Shown: positions 1 through 8,043, counted from the first letter of the stretch. The stretch: DNA of 64,000 nt from Chitinophaga alhagiae (GCF_003568665.1 NZ_QXMH01000002.1:992001-1056000), one strand, 5' to 3'. Notes: generated by a model not told the origin, from the sequence alone. Made by a program: numbers and translations.

Positions 1-288
1 GTCTCCTGACAGCACCACGGGGAACCAGTTGGCCTTGATGGTATCGCACACGCTTTTGCTGATCTTCTCATACATGGAATAGGTGCCTTTGATGCGTTTG
101 GCGTAAGGGCTTTCTATGGGCTCGAAGAGGAGCTTATTTTCCGTTTCTATTTCTTCTGTGGGAAAGTGTACAAAGAAGTTGCTCATGAAATCGAGCGCTG
201 CTATCTTGATAGCGTCTACCCCCAGGCTGGCGCCACGGGTACCTGCCCCGATTTCGGACTTCACTTCAATAATCTTGATGTTCTTCAT
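1..288 (-). CDS. arginase/ureohydrolase family protein, N-terminal part
   Basis: The minus strand gives 96 residues from an ATG at 288 and runs off the window edge without a stop, so only the N-terminus is visible. It begins MKNIKIIEVKSEIGAGTRGA and ends in WFPVVLSGD, which is the lead-in to the metal-binding GGDHS-type motif of arginase and agmatinase enzymes. Bacteroidota arginase-family proteins commonly begin with this kind of segment. The expected reaction is hydrolysis of arginine or a related guanidino compound to urea plus an amine, using two manganese ions, but the metal ligands lie outside the window. The substrate cannot be decided here. The gene is read toward the window edge, away from the acyl-CoA dehydrogenase. 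Confidence 0.7.
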   Translation of the reverse strand, partial: MKNIKIIEVKSEIGAGTRGASLGVDAIKIAALDFMSNFFVHFPTEEIETENKLLFEPIESPYAKRIKGTYSMYEKISKSVCDTIKANWFPVVLSGD

Positions 289-396
289 ATTGTTTTGGTG
301 TTGTGGCCGCCAATACGGATAGGGCGCCGTTTTGCGGGGAATCGTATTGTTGCCGGCAGGCTGTGCCCGGTTGCCGGCCGCCGGGCGCGGCGCCGC

Positions 397-1539
397 CTAA
401 TGGCCCAGAATGCTGCGGCCTATCACGATGCGCTGCACTTCGGAAGTACCTTCGTATATCTGCGTGATCTTGGCGTCCCGCATCAGCCTTTCTACATGGT
501 ATTCTTTTACGTACCCGTAGCCGCCGTGTACCTGTACGGCCTCGGTGGTGACCCACATGGCGGTCTCTGATGCAAATACCTTGGCCATGGAGCTGCTCAG
601 CGTATAGTCCAGGTGGTTATCTTTCTCCCATGCCGCGCGCAGGCACAGCAGCCGCGCCGCTTCTATGCGGGTGGCCATGTCCGCCAGCTTGAACTGGATG
701 GCCTGGTGCTGGCTGATCTCCTTGCCGAAGGCCTTGCGTTCCCTGGAATATTTCAGGGCCAGCTCAAAGGCGCCGCTGGCTATGCCCAGGGCCTGCGAGG
801 CAATGCCAATGCGGCCGCCGCCCAGGGTCTTCATGGCAAACTTGAAACCGAAGCCGTCTTCCCCGATGCGGTTTTCCTTGGGCACCTTCACGTCCTGGAA
901 CATCACGCTGTGCGTATCGCTGCCGCGGATGCCCAGTTTGTTTTCCTTGGCGCCGATGGTGATGCCCGGCGTGTTCTTTTCTATAATGAGGGCGTTGATG
1001 CCCTTGCTGCCCAGTTCAGGATGGGTTTGCACCATTACCAGGTACACGCTGGCGGAGTTGCCGTTGGTGATCCAGTTCTTGGTGCCGTTCACCAGGTAGT
1101 GGTCTCCCTTGTCTTCCCCGATGGTGCGTTGGGACGTGGCGTCAGACCCGGCTTCCGGCTCGCTCAGCAGGAACGCGCCAATGATCTCGCCCTTGGCCAG
1201 CGGCGCCAGGTATTTTTGTTTCTGTTCTTCGTTGCCGAAAGTTTCCAGCCCCCAGCATACCAGGGAGTTGTTAACGCTCATCACCACGGAGGCAGACGCG
1301 TCTATTTTAGAGATCTCTTCCATGGCCAATACATACGAAATTGTGTCCAGTCCGGCGCCGCCGTATTTCGGATCTACCATCATGCCTAAAAAGCCCAGCT
1401 CGCCCAGTTTCTTGATCTGTTCCGCGGGAAATTTCTGTTGTTCGTCGCGCTCAATGACGCCCGGCAACAACTCATTCACCGCAAAATCACGCGCAGCCTT
1501 TTGGATCATCAGGTGTTCTTCCGTTAACTGAAAATGCAT
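397..1539 (-). CDS. acyl-CoA dehydrogenase (short-chain type)
   Basis: A 380-residue protein of normal family length that carries the whole acyl-CoA dehydrogenase fold: an N-terminal helical domain, a middle beta domain with the LSEPEAGSD segment (about 125-133), and a C-terminal FAD/catalytic domain. The catalytic base is Glu363 in QIYEGTSEVQR, the position used by short-chain and butyryl-CoA dehydrogenases. RKAFGK (about 268-273) is the usual tetramer/FAD contact. It oxidises a short acyl-CoA to the trans-2-enoyl-CoA and passes electrons to ETF in the cytoplasm. Chain-length preference is inferred from similarity only. A TAGGTTTG -7 element lies 36 nt upstream of the start. It has no operon partner in view. 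Confidence 0.93.
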   Translation of the reverse strand: MHFQLTEEHLMIQKAARDFAVNELLPGVIERDEQQKFPAEQIKKLGELGFLGMMVDPKYGGAGLDTISYVLAMEEISKIDASASVVMSVNNSLVCWGLETFGNEEQKQKYLAPLAKGEIIGAFLLSEPEAGSDATSQRTIGEDKGDHYLVNGTKNWITNGNSASVYLVMVQTHPELGSKGINALIIEKNTPGITIGAKENKLGIRGSDTHSVMFQDVKVPKENRIGEDGFGFKFAMKTLGGGRIGIASQALGIASGAFELALKYSRERKAFGKEISQHQAIQFKLADMATRIEAARLLCLRAAWEKDNHLDYTLSSSMAKVFASETAMWVTTEAVQVHGGYGYVKEYHVERLMRDAKITQIYEGTSEVQRIVIGRSILGH

Positions 1540-1574
1540 ATGTATATGGTTTTAAAAAAGATTGTTGGTGTGTA

Positions 1575-1582
1575 CAAACCTA
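1575..1582 (-). promoter_or_regulatory. -7 element for the acyl-CoA dehydrogenase gene
   Basis: On the minus strand this reads TAGGTTTG, an exact match to the Bacteroidota -7 consensus TAnnTTTG. A T-run about 19 nt upstream could serve as a weak -33 box. The start codon follows 36 nt downstream. Confidence 0.5.
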
Positions 1583-1719
1583 TTTTAAAATGAGGATGTA
1601 AAAAAATAATTTGACATCATCAAGCATTTTACACGTATTGTTGAATAATTTGCACGAATGTGGCACCTAATATGTGTTAATTCACAAAGCAGGACTGCTC
1701 AGAAATGGTAAAAGTCTAT

Positions 1720-1727
1720 TAATTTTG
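1720..1727 (+). promoter_or_regulatory. -7 element for the yggS-type gene
   Basis: TAATTTTG matches TAnnTTTG exactly and ends 7 nt before the ATG at 1735, so the transcript would have almost no leader. No convincing -33 TTTG is seen at the usual spacing. Confidence 0.5.
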
Positions 1728-1734
1728 TAGGATT

Positions 1735-2406
1735 ATGGCAGTCAATTTAACGAACTACCGGCAGGTGCTGGCCAACATAACGCCGTACCATGCCCGGCTG
1801 GTAGCCGTATCAAAGATCAAACCGGTAGAAGACATACAGGCGCTGTACGATGCAGGGCAGCGCATCTTCGGGGAAAACTACGTGCAGGAGCTGGCAGACA
1901 AGGCCGGCCGGCTGCCGCAAGACATTGAGTGGCATTTCATAGGCCACCTGCAGCGCAACAAGGTAAAATACATAGCCCCTTTTGTAAGCATGATACATAG
2001 TGTAGACAGTGTGAACCTGCTGCAGGAGATCAACAAGCAGGCCGCCCGCCACAACCGGGTCATCCACTGCCTGCTGCAGGTGTTCATTGCCACGGAAGAG
2101 ACCAAGTTCGGCCTTAGTGAAGCAGAGGTGTACGAAGTGCTGGAGCAGGCCGGGGCATTGCCCAACGTGCGCATAGCCGGTTTGATGGGCATGGCCAGTA
2201 ATACGGACGATGAAGAGCGTATACGGAAAGAGTTCCGCGGCCTCAGGGCATTGCACAACGAGGTGCGCGCCCGTTATTTCAGCGGGGCCGAAAGTTTCAG
2301 GGAATTATCTACCGGTATGAGCGGTGATTATAAAATAGCGCTGGAAGAAGGCAGTACGCTGGTGCGTATCGGCAGCCTGCTTTTTGGCGCAAGAAACTAT
2401 GTATAA
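1735..2406 (+). CDS. YggS/PROSC family pyridoxal phosphate homeostasis protein
   Basis: A 223-residue single-domain protein with the alanine-racemase-like N-terminal TIM barrel. The PLP lysine is Lys27 in AVSKIKP, and the family signatures FGENYVQE (about 44-51) and WHFIGHLQRNK (about 66-76) are both present, as is the phosphate-binding STGMSGDY near the C-terminus. The family binds PLP and maintains vitamin B6 and amino-acid balance, with no known catalytic turnover. A -7 element sits immediately upstream. The next gene, a TlpA-like lipoprotein, starts 1 nt after this stop, so the two are probably co-transcribed. Confidence 0.93.
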   Translation: MAVNLTNYRQVLANITPYHARLVAVSKIKPVEDIQALYDAGQRIFGENYVQELADKAGRLPQDIEWHFIGHLQRNKVKYIAPFVSMIHSVDSVNLLQEINKQAARHNRVIHCLLQVFIATEETKFGLSEAEVYEVLEQAGALPNVRIAGLMGMASNTDDEERIRKEFRGLRALHNEVRARYFSGAESFRELSTGMSGDYKIALEEGSTLVRIGSLLFGARNYV

Positions 2407-2407
2407 T

Positions 2408-3640
2408 ATGAGAAGACTGTTAATTTTTGGTGCGGCCCTGACCCTGGCGGCCTGTGGCGCACAACAATCGAAACAACTGGCCGCCGGCCCCTGGCAGGGC
2501 CACCTGCTGCGTGAAGACGGCGGGGATATTGTGTTCAATTTTGAGGTGCAGGATAGCGCCGGTAAAAAAACGATCTACATCCTCAATGCCGGGGAACGGA
2601 TGCTGGTAGATGACGTGCGGCAGGAAGGCGATTCCGTTTTTATCCGCATGCCTTTTTACGACTCCGAGTTCCGTACCGCCCTGCAGGCAGACGGCAGCCT
2701 GGAAGGCCGCTGGATCAGGCACCTGGCGGATAGAGACCAGAGCATTGCCTTCAAGGGCCTGCCCGGCATTGCAGAACGCTTTGCCGCCACCGCACCGCCG
2801 CAATACAACATTACCGGCCGCTGGCCCACGTACTTCAAGTTCCCTGACAGGAAAGACAGCAGCTTTGCCATTGGCGAGTTTGTGCAGGAAGGCAGCGCCG
2901 TACGCGGTACCTACCTCACCACCACGGGAGATTACCGGTACCTGCAAGGCGTAGTGAGCGGCGATACCCTGAAGGTATCTACCTTTGACGGCTCCTTTGC
3001 CTACGTATTTACCGCCAAAATAGAGAACGACTCCACGCTCGGCAACGGCGAGTTTTTGCAGGGCATCACCAACAAGGCCGCTTTCACCGCAAGGAAAGAC
3101 AGCGCCGCCCGCCTGCAGGACGCCACCACCATTGCCACCGTGAAAACACCCAACACCAAGCTGGACTTCTCCTTCCCCGACCTCAACGGCCAGCAGGTAT
3201 CTATCAACGACGACCGTTTCAAAAACAAGGCCGTGGTGATACAGATCTCCGGCTCCTGGTGCCCCAATTGCATGGATGAGACCAAGTACCTGAGCGAGTG
3301 GTACAAACAGCACAAAGACCGGGGCGCGGAAATCATCATGCTCAGCTACGAGCGCACTACGGACTTTGAAAAGTCCAAAAAAGCGCTGGCCAGCTTTGTA
3401 GACCGGTTCAACGTAACGTATCCCGTGCTCATTACCGGCGTAACGCCCGCAGACCCGCAGAAAGCAGAAAAAACGCTGCCGCAGCTAACGGCTATCAAAG
3501 GTTTTCCCACCACCATTTACCTGGACAGGCAGGGGATAGTGAGAAAGGTACACACCGGGTTCAACGGCCCGGGCACCGGGGAGCATTATGAAGAATACAA
3601 AAGGGCGTTTAACGCGTTGATGGATGAGCTGTTGAAATAG
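2408..3640 (+). CDS. TlpA-like thioredoxin-domain lipoprotein
   Basis: A 410-residue protein. ATG 2408 was chosen over in-frame upstream starts at 2384 and 2399 because it gives a compact lipoprotein signal, MRRLLIFGAALTLAAC, with a lipobox cysteine at residue 16. The middle region resembles the DUF4369-like beta domain often placed before thioredoxin domains in Bacteroidota. The C-terminal half carries a thioredoxin fold of the TlpA/ResA kind with the redox motif WCPNC in SGSWCPNCMDE. It probably acts as a periplasm-facing thiol-disulfide reductase. A strong terminator follows directly, at 3664-3699. The specific partner protein is unknown. Confidence 0.85.
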   Translation: MRRLLIFGAALTLAACGAQQSKQLAAGPWQGHLLREDGGDIVFNFEVQDSAGKKTIYILNAGERMLVDDVRQEGDSVFIRMPFYDSEFRTALQADGSLEGRWIRHLADRDQSIAFKGLPGIAERFAATAPPQYNITGRWPTYFKFPDRKDSSFAIGEFVQEGSAVRGTYLTTTGDYRYLQGVVSGDTLKVSTFDGSFAYVFTAKIENDSTLGNGEFLQGITNKAAFTARKDSAARLQDATTIATVKTPNTKLDFSFPDLNGQQVSINDDRFKNKAVVIQISGSWCPNCMDETKYLSEWYKQHKDRGAEIIMLSYERTTDFEKSKKALASFVDRFNVTYPVLITGVTPADPQKAEKTLPQLTAIKGFPTTIYLDRQGIVRKVHTGFNGPGTGEHYEEYKRAFNALMDELLK

Positions 3641-3663
3641 GAGCGGCGTTGAAATAACGCCAG

Positions 3664-3699
3664 GCGGCGGATGCGGTGAATGGCATCCGCCGCTTTTTT
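3664..3699 (+). terminator. Rho-independent terminator after the TlpA-like gene
   Basis: An 11-bp perfect stem, GCGGCGGATGC with GCATCCGCCGC, separated by an 8-nt loop and followed by six T residues. It sits 23 nt after the stop codon. Confidence 0.9.
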
Positions 3700-3857
3700 A
3701 TGCGGTCAATGAACTGAAATTTTTTAGTTGTCCGGACAATGGGAAATGTGCTCTGTTTTCCTGTGTTATGCGGCTGCCGTTCCGCAGTACAGTTGGGTTT
3801 GAGAAATTTTCTTGTAGTAATGTGAAAATCTTCATGATCTTTTTCAAACCCCGTCAT

Positions 3858-3865
3858 TAATTTTG
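3858..3865 (+). promoter_or_regulatory. -7 element before a very small reading frame
   Basis: TAATTTTG is an exact TAnnTTTG match. It lies 13 nt before an ATG at 3879, the same geometry as real genes in this window. No -33 box is clear. Confidence 0.3.
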
Positions 3866-3878
3866 AGTAGAACAATTG

Positions 3879-3986
3879 ATGATAACATTACAATTTTCTG
3901 TTGAACAGGCAAAAATTTCTTTCAAAATAAAACCCTTTGCTGTGGAGGGTTCCAGGGAAATGGTGAGGTGCTTGTTTTCATTGTGA
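3879..3986 (+). CDS. possible 35-residue peptide or decayed gene start
   Basis: ATG 3879 to TGA 3984-3986 encodes 35 residues, beginning MITLQFSVEQAKISF and ending VRCLFSL. The frame is supported only by its position behind a TAnnTTTG element. In another frame the sequence stays open past the stop (VRKVAACRAFLSKES), which could mean a frameshifted remnant. No family was recognised, and chance is a real possibility in an AT-richer gap. Confidence 0.2.
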   Translation: MITLQFSVEQAKISFKIKPFAVEGSREMVRCLFSL

Positions 3987-4144
3987 GAAAGGTAGCCGCA
4001 TGCCGGGCCTTTTTATCCAAAGAATCCACTAATTTGGACCGGTGTAGCGGGACCCCCTCCCCCCCTTGAAAATTACTGCATGGATTCACACAGAAAGTGG
4101 GCTGCATAAAAAACGGTCCATTTAATGTGTATGAAGAAATGCAC

Positions 4145-4181
4145 AAAAAAACCATCCAGGTTTAAAGTTTTCCTGGATGGT
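4145..4181 (-). terminator. minus-strand Rho-independent terminator
   Basis: A 10-bp perfect stem (ACCATCCAGG with CCTGGATGGT, 11-nt loop) followed on the minus strand by seven U residues. No annotated minus-strand gene lies upstream of it, so it implies an unannotated transcript. Confidence 0.7.
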
Positions 4182-4316
4182 CTTACGCGAATTGTAAGTT
4201 TGGTCAAAAAACTCAAGGACCTTTTTGATTCGTTTCAGTAAGGTCCGCGGCCTGGAGTCTCGTACACTCCGGGCCTTTTCATAAAAATACACTTTATTTC
4301 ATAATGAGAATCAGAC
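4145..4316 (-). ncRNA. candidate structured RNA of about 150-170 nt
   Basis: Read on the minus strand, four hairpins follow in order: GGCCCGGAGT with ACTCCAGGCC (4254-4280 region), GGACCTT with AAGGTCC (4217-4248), CTTAC with GTAAG (4182-4200), and a 10-bp terminator stem followed by a U-run (4145-4181). The 5' end is a guess, based on an imperfect -7 match (GAAATTTG) near 4324. No known RNA family was recognised; 6S, SRP RNA and tmRNA hallmarks are missing. A short open frame also crosses the region on this strand, so a decayed coding remnant remains an alternative. Confidence 0.35.
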
Positions 4317-4339
4317 TTTCAACCAAATTTCTCATTATG
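4300..4339. repeat. 11-bp perfect inverted repeat
   Basis: CATAATGAGAA at 4300-4310 is the exact inverse complement of TTCTCATTATG at 4329-4339, with 18 nt between. It could be an operator or an RNA hairpin. It lies 80 nt upstream of the serine hydrolase start and at the presumed 5' end of the minus-strand RNA candidate. Confidence 0.6.
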
Positions 4340-4418
4340 CTCCCTGTAAAATCACAATGCAATTGATTTGTTAACCAAGATTATGTTTTTTGCCCGCTGA
4401 CCCGTAATTTTCATACCT

Positions 4419-5660
4419 ATGAAAAAAATTCCACTGTTCCTGCTCGTTCTCACGTTTCAGGCCGCCCTTGCCCAGCAGCAGCTCAAGCCCGCCGCCAGCG
4501 TAAGCGCCGCAGGTTTTTCTCCCGAGCGCCTGGCGCGCATAGACAGTTTTTTTAACGCGGCCGTCAAAAACGGGTATGCCCCCAACGCCGTTACTTTCAT
4601 AGCCCGCAACGGGCAGATAGTGCATCACAAGGCCTTTGGTTTCAGCAACATGGAGCAGCGTACGCCCGCGCGTACAGACAATATTTTCAGGATTGCCTCA
4701 CAAACCAAACTGGTGACCACTATTGCCATGCTGATGCTCTATGAAGAGGGCCGCCTCTTCCTGGAAGACCCGGTGGAGAAATACCTGCCGGAGTTCAAGG
4801 GCATACAGGTACTGGAAGACCCGGCTACAAGCAAAACGGGAACACGGCCGCCCAAAACGCCGCTGACCATCCGCCACCTGCTTTCTCACTCCGCCGGCAT
4901 TCCCTATCAGCACCCCGCAGATACCGCGGGCCTAGAAGCGCTGGCATCGCTGGAAGGCCTCACCACGGAAGCGCTGGTGAAGAAGGTGGCCCAGCGCCCC
5001 CTGCTCCACGATCCCGGCGCCCGGTTCACCTACGGCTTCAATACAGACGTGGCGGGCCGCATAGTGGAAGTGATCTCCGGCAAGCGGCTGGACGAGTTTT
5101 TCCGGGAACGCATTTTTGCCCCATTGGGCATGCACGATACTTATTTTTACCTGCCTCCGGCCAAGGCCGGGCGCCTGGTGGAGCTGTATGCCAAACCTAA
5201 AATGGACAGCCCCATTACCCTCAGCACCAACGAAGCGGTACGCCGCTTCCCGGTAACCGGTAAACAAACCCTTTTCCTGGGCGGCGCGGGCCTGGTGAGC
5301 ACGGCGGCAGACTATGCCAAAATATGCCAGCTGGTGCTCAACGGCGGGGAGTTCAACAATGTGCGCCTCCTTTCCCGCAAAACAGTAGACCTGATGGCGC
5401 GTAACCAGATAGGGGAGGCCACCGTGTGGGACCGGCAAGACCAGTTCGGGCTGGGCCTCCAGATCATCACGGCCAACAGCCGCTACGGAGACCAGGCTAC
5501 GCCCGGCTCGCTCACCTGGGGCGGGGCCTATTGCTCGGAATATACCATAGACCCTTCCGAAAAGTTGATCATGCTGGTATTTACGAACGTAACGCCTTAC
5601 GCCTGGTACGGGGAGTTTGTGCGGAAGTTCAGGATATTGACTTACGCGGCGTTGAAGTGA
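4419..5660 (+). CDS. serine hydrolase of the beta-lactamase/EstB class
   Basis: A 413-residue secreted protein with a signal peptide (MKKIPLFLLVLTFQAALAQ). It has the class C/EstB active-site SxxK at Ser94-Gln-Thr-Lys97 (RIASQTKLVT), the second motif around FTYGFNTDVAGR, and a C-terminal WGGAYCSEYTIDP segment that matches the glycine-rich third-motif region of EstB-like esterases. The family includes esterases, D-aminopeptidases and penicillin-binding-like enzymes in the periplasm or at the cell surface; the substrate cannot be told from sequence. It stands alone and converges on dcd across a shared terminator. Confidence 0.9.
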   Translation: MKKIPLFLLVLTFQAALAQQQLKPAASVSAAGFSPERLARIDSFFNAAVKNGYAPNAVTFIARNGQIVHHKAFGFSNMEQRTPARTDNIFRIASQTKLVTTIAMLMLYEEGRLFLEDPVEKYLPEFKGIQVLEDPATSKTGTRPPKTPLTIRHLLSHSAGIPYQHPADTAGLEALASLEGLTTEALVKKVAQRPLLHDPGARFTYGFNTDVAGRIVEVISGKRLDEFFRERIFAPLGMHDTYFYLPPAKAGRLVELYAKPKMDSPITLSTNEAVRRFPVTGKQTLFLGGAGLVSTAADYAKICQLVLNGGEFNNVRLLSRKTVDLMARNQIGEATVWDRQDQFGLGLQIITANSRYGDQATPGSLTWGGAYCSEYTIDPSEKLIMLVFTNVTPYAWYGEFVRKFRILTYAALK

Positions 5661-5764
5661 TACATGGTCCGGGCAAGAGAAGCAAGTAAGCAAGCAAGCA
5701 GCCTGGCTCCGGGGCCGGAATTGCTGTAAGAAGGCAAAGCAATAATAAACAAGCCGCGATAAGC

Positions 5765-5804
5765 AAAGAGGGTTGGCCGCAGCAATACCGGCCAACCCCT
5801 CTTT
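5765..5804. terminator. bidirectional terminator between the serine hydrolase and dcd genes
   Basis: AAAGAGGGTTGGCC (5765-5778) pairs with GGCCAACCCCTCTTT (5790-5804), with one bulged C. A and T runs flank the stem on the proper sides, so it can act for both converging genes. Confidence 0.75.
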
Positions 5805-5838
5805 ACGTATAAAAAGCGCATGGCGCGCCTGTATCATT

Positions 5839-6375
5839 CTAAAATTCGTTCTTCCACATCATGCTCTCCACGGGCCGCACTGTTCTGCCGTTGTACTTGG
5901 CATTGCCTTTCTTGTTGTAAAAGGTCTCAATGTCCCCTTCCACCGCAAAATAAATGAGCTGGCCAATAGGCATGCCGGCGTAGATCTTCACCGGCTGGGC
6001 GCAGGATATTTCAAGCGTCCAGGTGTTGCAGAACCCAACGTCTCCCTTACCCGCGGTGGCGTGAATGTCTATACCCAGGCGCCCGGTGCTGGACTTGCCC
6101 TCCAGGAAAGGCACGTGGGCGTGCGTTTCCGTGTATTCCAGCGTTACCCCCAGGTACAGGGTGTTCGGCTGCAGCACATATCCTTCTTCCGGTATCTCAA
6201 AGTGGATGATCTCGTTGTGTTTACGCGCGTCCAGCACCCGGTCCGCATAAGTGGCCAGGTGTTTGCCCAGGTGTACGTCGTACGAGTTGGTACCCAGGTA
6301 TTTGCGGTCATAAGGGCTGATCACGATGGTGCCCTTTTCAATTTCCTCGAGTATCCGTTTATCCGACAGGATCAT
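5839..6375 (-). CDS. dcd: dCTP deaminase
   Basis: A 178-residue protein, the normal length for dCTP deaminase. The signature LEGKSSTGRLGIDIHATAG (about 91-109) is followed by GDVGFCNTWTLEIS, where Glu122 is the expected catalytic residue. It converts dCTP to dUTP, the precursor for dTMP, as a cytoplasmic trimer. Residues do not let me decide whether it also carries dUTPase activity. It is transcribed toward the serine hydrolase gene and away from the phosphopantetheinyl transferase gene, whose start is 67 nt from this start, so the two share a divergent promoter region. Confidence 0.93.
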   Translation of the reverse strand: MILSDKRILEEIEKGTIVISPYDRKYLGTNSYDVHLGKHLATYADRVLDARKHNEIIHFEIPEEGYVLQPNTLYLGVTLEYTETHAHVPFLEGKSSTGRLGIDIHATAGKGDVGFCNTWTLEISCAQPVKIYAGMPIGQLIYFAVEGDIETFYNKKGNAKYNGRTVRPVESMMWKNEF

Positions 6376-6442
6376 GATGTGTTCGTTTAGGTTAGGCCAG
6401 TTGGGTATTTCCCGTTAAATTCGCGTTTAATGCGGCGAATTT

Positions 6443-7072
6443 ATGGCATTAATACGTACAATTCAAATAGATCAGGATACGAAACTCGGAGTGTGGAAAA
6501 TTGGTGAAGAAGAAGCCTTTTTCAGGAAGACCGTAGCCATAGAGCCGGAGGTACACCACCCCCACAAGCGCCTCCAGCATTTTGCGGGCCGCTACCTGCT
6601 GGTGCAGCTTTTCCCGGAGCTGCCGGTGAACGATATCAGGATCATGGACAGCCGCAAGCCCTATATTCCCGGCAATCCCTACTATTTTTCCATTTCCCAT
6701 TGCGGGGATTTTGCCGCCGCCATTGTCAGTACGCGTGAGCACGTAGGCATAGACATTGAGCTGGTGCAGCCCAAAATAGGCAAGGTGGCCCACAAGTTCC
6801 TGGCCCTGCGGGAGGCGCAGTTCCTGTCCAGGGAGCACAAGCTCCGCCACCAGACCGTGTGCTGGTCTGCCAAAGAGGCCGTGTACAAATGGTACGGCAT
6901 GGGCGGGCTCGATTTCCGGGCCAACATGCAGCTCCAGGCCTTTCCCTACGCCCACACCGGTTTTATCACCTGCGATTTTCTGAAAGACGAGCGCCTGGCC
7001 TGCCTCGACCTGCAGTATATGTTTGACGGGGACCTGTGCCTTGTGTGGGTAGCGGGGGAGCGGCGGCAATAG
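6443..7072 (+). CDS. 4'-phosphopantetheinyl transferase superfamily protein
   Basis: A 209-residue protein with the Sfp/AcpS-type signatures: VGIDIEL (Asp104 and Glu106 as magnesium ligands) and WSAKEAVYKWYG (141-152, with Glu145 and Lys149). The histidine-containing FSISHCGD (83-90) before them is also typical. It should transfer the phosphopantetheine arm from CoA to an acyl or peptidyl carrier protein. Whether it serves fatty acid synthesis or secondary metabolism is not visible, as no carrier protein is nearby. It fits with the CoA-synthesis genes coaE and coaD elsewhere in the window. Confidence 0.9.
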   Translation: MALIRTIQIDQDTKLGVWKIGEEEAFFRKTVAIEPEVHHPHKRLQHFAGRYLLVQLFPELPVNDIRIMDSRKPYIPGNPYYFSISHCGDFAAAIVSTREHVGIDIELVQPKIGKVAHKFLALREAQFLSREHKLRHQTVCWSAKEAVYKWYGMGGLDFRANMQLQAFPYAHTGFITCDFLKDERLACLDLQYMFDGDLCLVWVAGERRQ

Positions 7073-7157
7073 GGCCGGCCGTATTAATTTTTCCCATTTC
7101 CCCCCTCATTTCGTACTTTTATTAAATTCAGCTTTAACATCAATAAACATTTATATA

Positions 7158-7664
7158 TTGAAAATATTCTTACTCGGTTTTATGGGAGCCGGAAAATCCT
7201 ATTGGGGCAAACAGCTGGCCACGCACTGGAGCTTGCCCTACTTTGACCTGGATGAAGTAATAGCCGAGCTGGAAGACATGCCGGTGGCGGACATTTTCAA
7301 TACCAAGGGAGAGGACTATTTCCGCCGGAAGGAAGCTGAAACGCTCCGCGCGCTGGCAGATGCCCATGAATCCTTCCTGATCTCCTGCGGCGGCGGCACG
7401 CCTTGCTTTTCGGATACGATGGACTTTATGAACGGCACCGGCATCACCATATGGCTCAATCCTTCCATTCCCCTGATGGTAGAGCGTTTGCAGCGGAAAC
7501 AATACAAACGCCCCCTCATACAGGACCTTGGTACAGAGGAGCTGACCGCCTTTACAGAAAAGAAACTGGCAGAACGGAAACCGTTTTATGAGCAAAGTCA
7601 GGTGATCATCAGTGAAGATGAAATAACTTTGGGCACTTTTGACAAACTGATCAGCCATGCATAA
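7158..7664 (+). CDS. aroK: shikimate kinase
   Basis: A 168-residue P-loop kinase of normal size. The start is a TTG at 7158, as no in-frame ATG exists between it and the preceding gene and the family N-terminus (hydrophobic strand directly before the P-loop) begins here. Walker A is GFMGAGKS (7-14). The shikimate-binding residues are Asp32 in DLDE and Arg56 in YFRRKE, and CGGGTP supplies the glycine-rich loop. It phosphorylates shikimate in chorismate biosynthesis. The stop overlaps the next gene, a DUF423 membrane protein, by 8 nt, so the two are probably translated from one message. Confidence 0.93.
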   Translation: MKIFLLGFMGAGKSYWGKQLATHWSLPYFDLDEVIAELEDMPVADIFNTKGEDYFRRKEAETLRALADAHESFLISCGGGTPCFSDTMDFMNGTGITIWLNPSIPLMVERLQRKQYKRPLIQDLGTEELTAFTEKKLAERKPFYEQSQVIISEDEITLGTFDKLISHA

Positions 7665-8043
7665 ATCATTTCTCGTATGGGCGGCACTGTTAGGCGCCCT
7701 GGCCGTTATACTGGGCGCCTTTGGCGCACACAAGCTGAAAGAGCTGGTACCCCCTGAAACCGTGAGCACTTTCCAGACCGGGGTTACCTACCAGTTCTAC
7801 CACGTATTTGCCCTGCTGGCCGTGGGCATCCTGTACGCGCACATTCCGGCGCCGCAGCTGGTATGGGCCGGGCGGTTCTTCCTGCTGGGCATTTTGCTGT
7901 TTTCCGGTTCGCTGTATGTATTGACGCTGCTGAAGGCTACGGAAACCGTGGGCCTGCGTGGCATTGGCGCTATTACGCCCGTTGGCGGCCTCTTGTTCAT
8001 TGCGGGCTGGATAAGCCTGCTGCTGGGTATCCTGAAGAAATAG
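7657..8043 (+). CDS. DUF423 family small membrane protein
   Basis: A 128-residue, strongly hydrophobic protein with four predicted membrane helices. The opening MHKSFLVWAALLGALAVILG and the short AFGAHKLKE segment after it are characteristic of the YgdD/DUF423 family, whose function is unknown. It overlaps the end of aroK by 8 nt, which suggests translational coupling. FtsK follows 93 nt later behind its own -7 element. Confidence 0.85.
   Translation: MHKSFLVWAALLGALAVILGAFGAHKLKELVPPETVSTFQTGVTYQFYHVFALLAVGILYAHIPAPQLVWAGRFFLLGILLFSGSLYVLTLLKATETVGLRGIGAITPVGGLLFIAGWISLLLGILKK

Larger units (their letters stand above)
3700..4418. other. AT-richer intergenic region without a firm gene
   Basis: This gap is visibly richer in A and T than the flanking genes. 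It holds a 12-bp palindrome (TTGTCCGGACAA, 3728-3739), a possible 35-codon reading frame with its own -7 element (3858-3986), a run of C residues at about 4061-4076, a hairpin series ending in a minus-strand terminator (4145-4316), and an 11-bp inverted repeat (4300-4339). It may contain remnants of a decayed gene. No transposase or integrase signature was recognised. Confidence 0.5.

Noticed and set aside
3922-4155. 77-codon minus-strand frame in the AT-richer gap
   Set aside because: It starts inside the terminator stem and has no coding signal; it also crosses a run of C residues.
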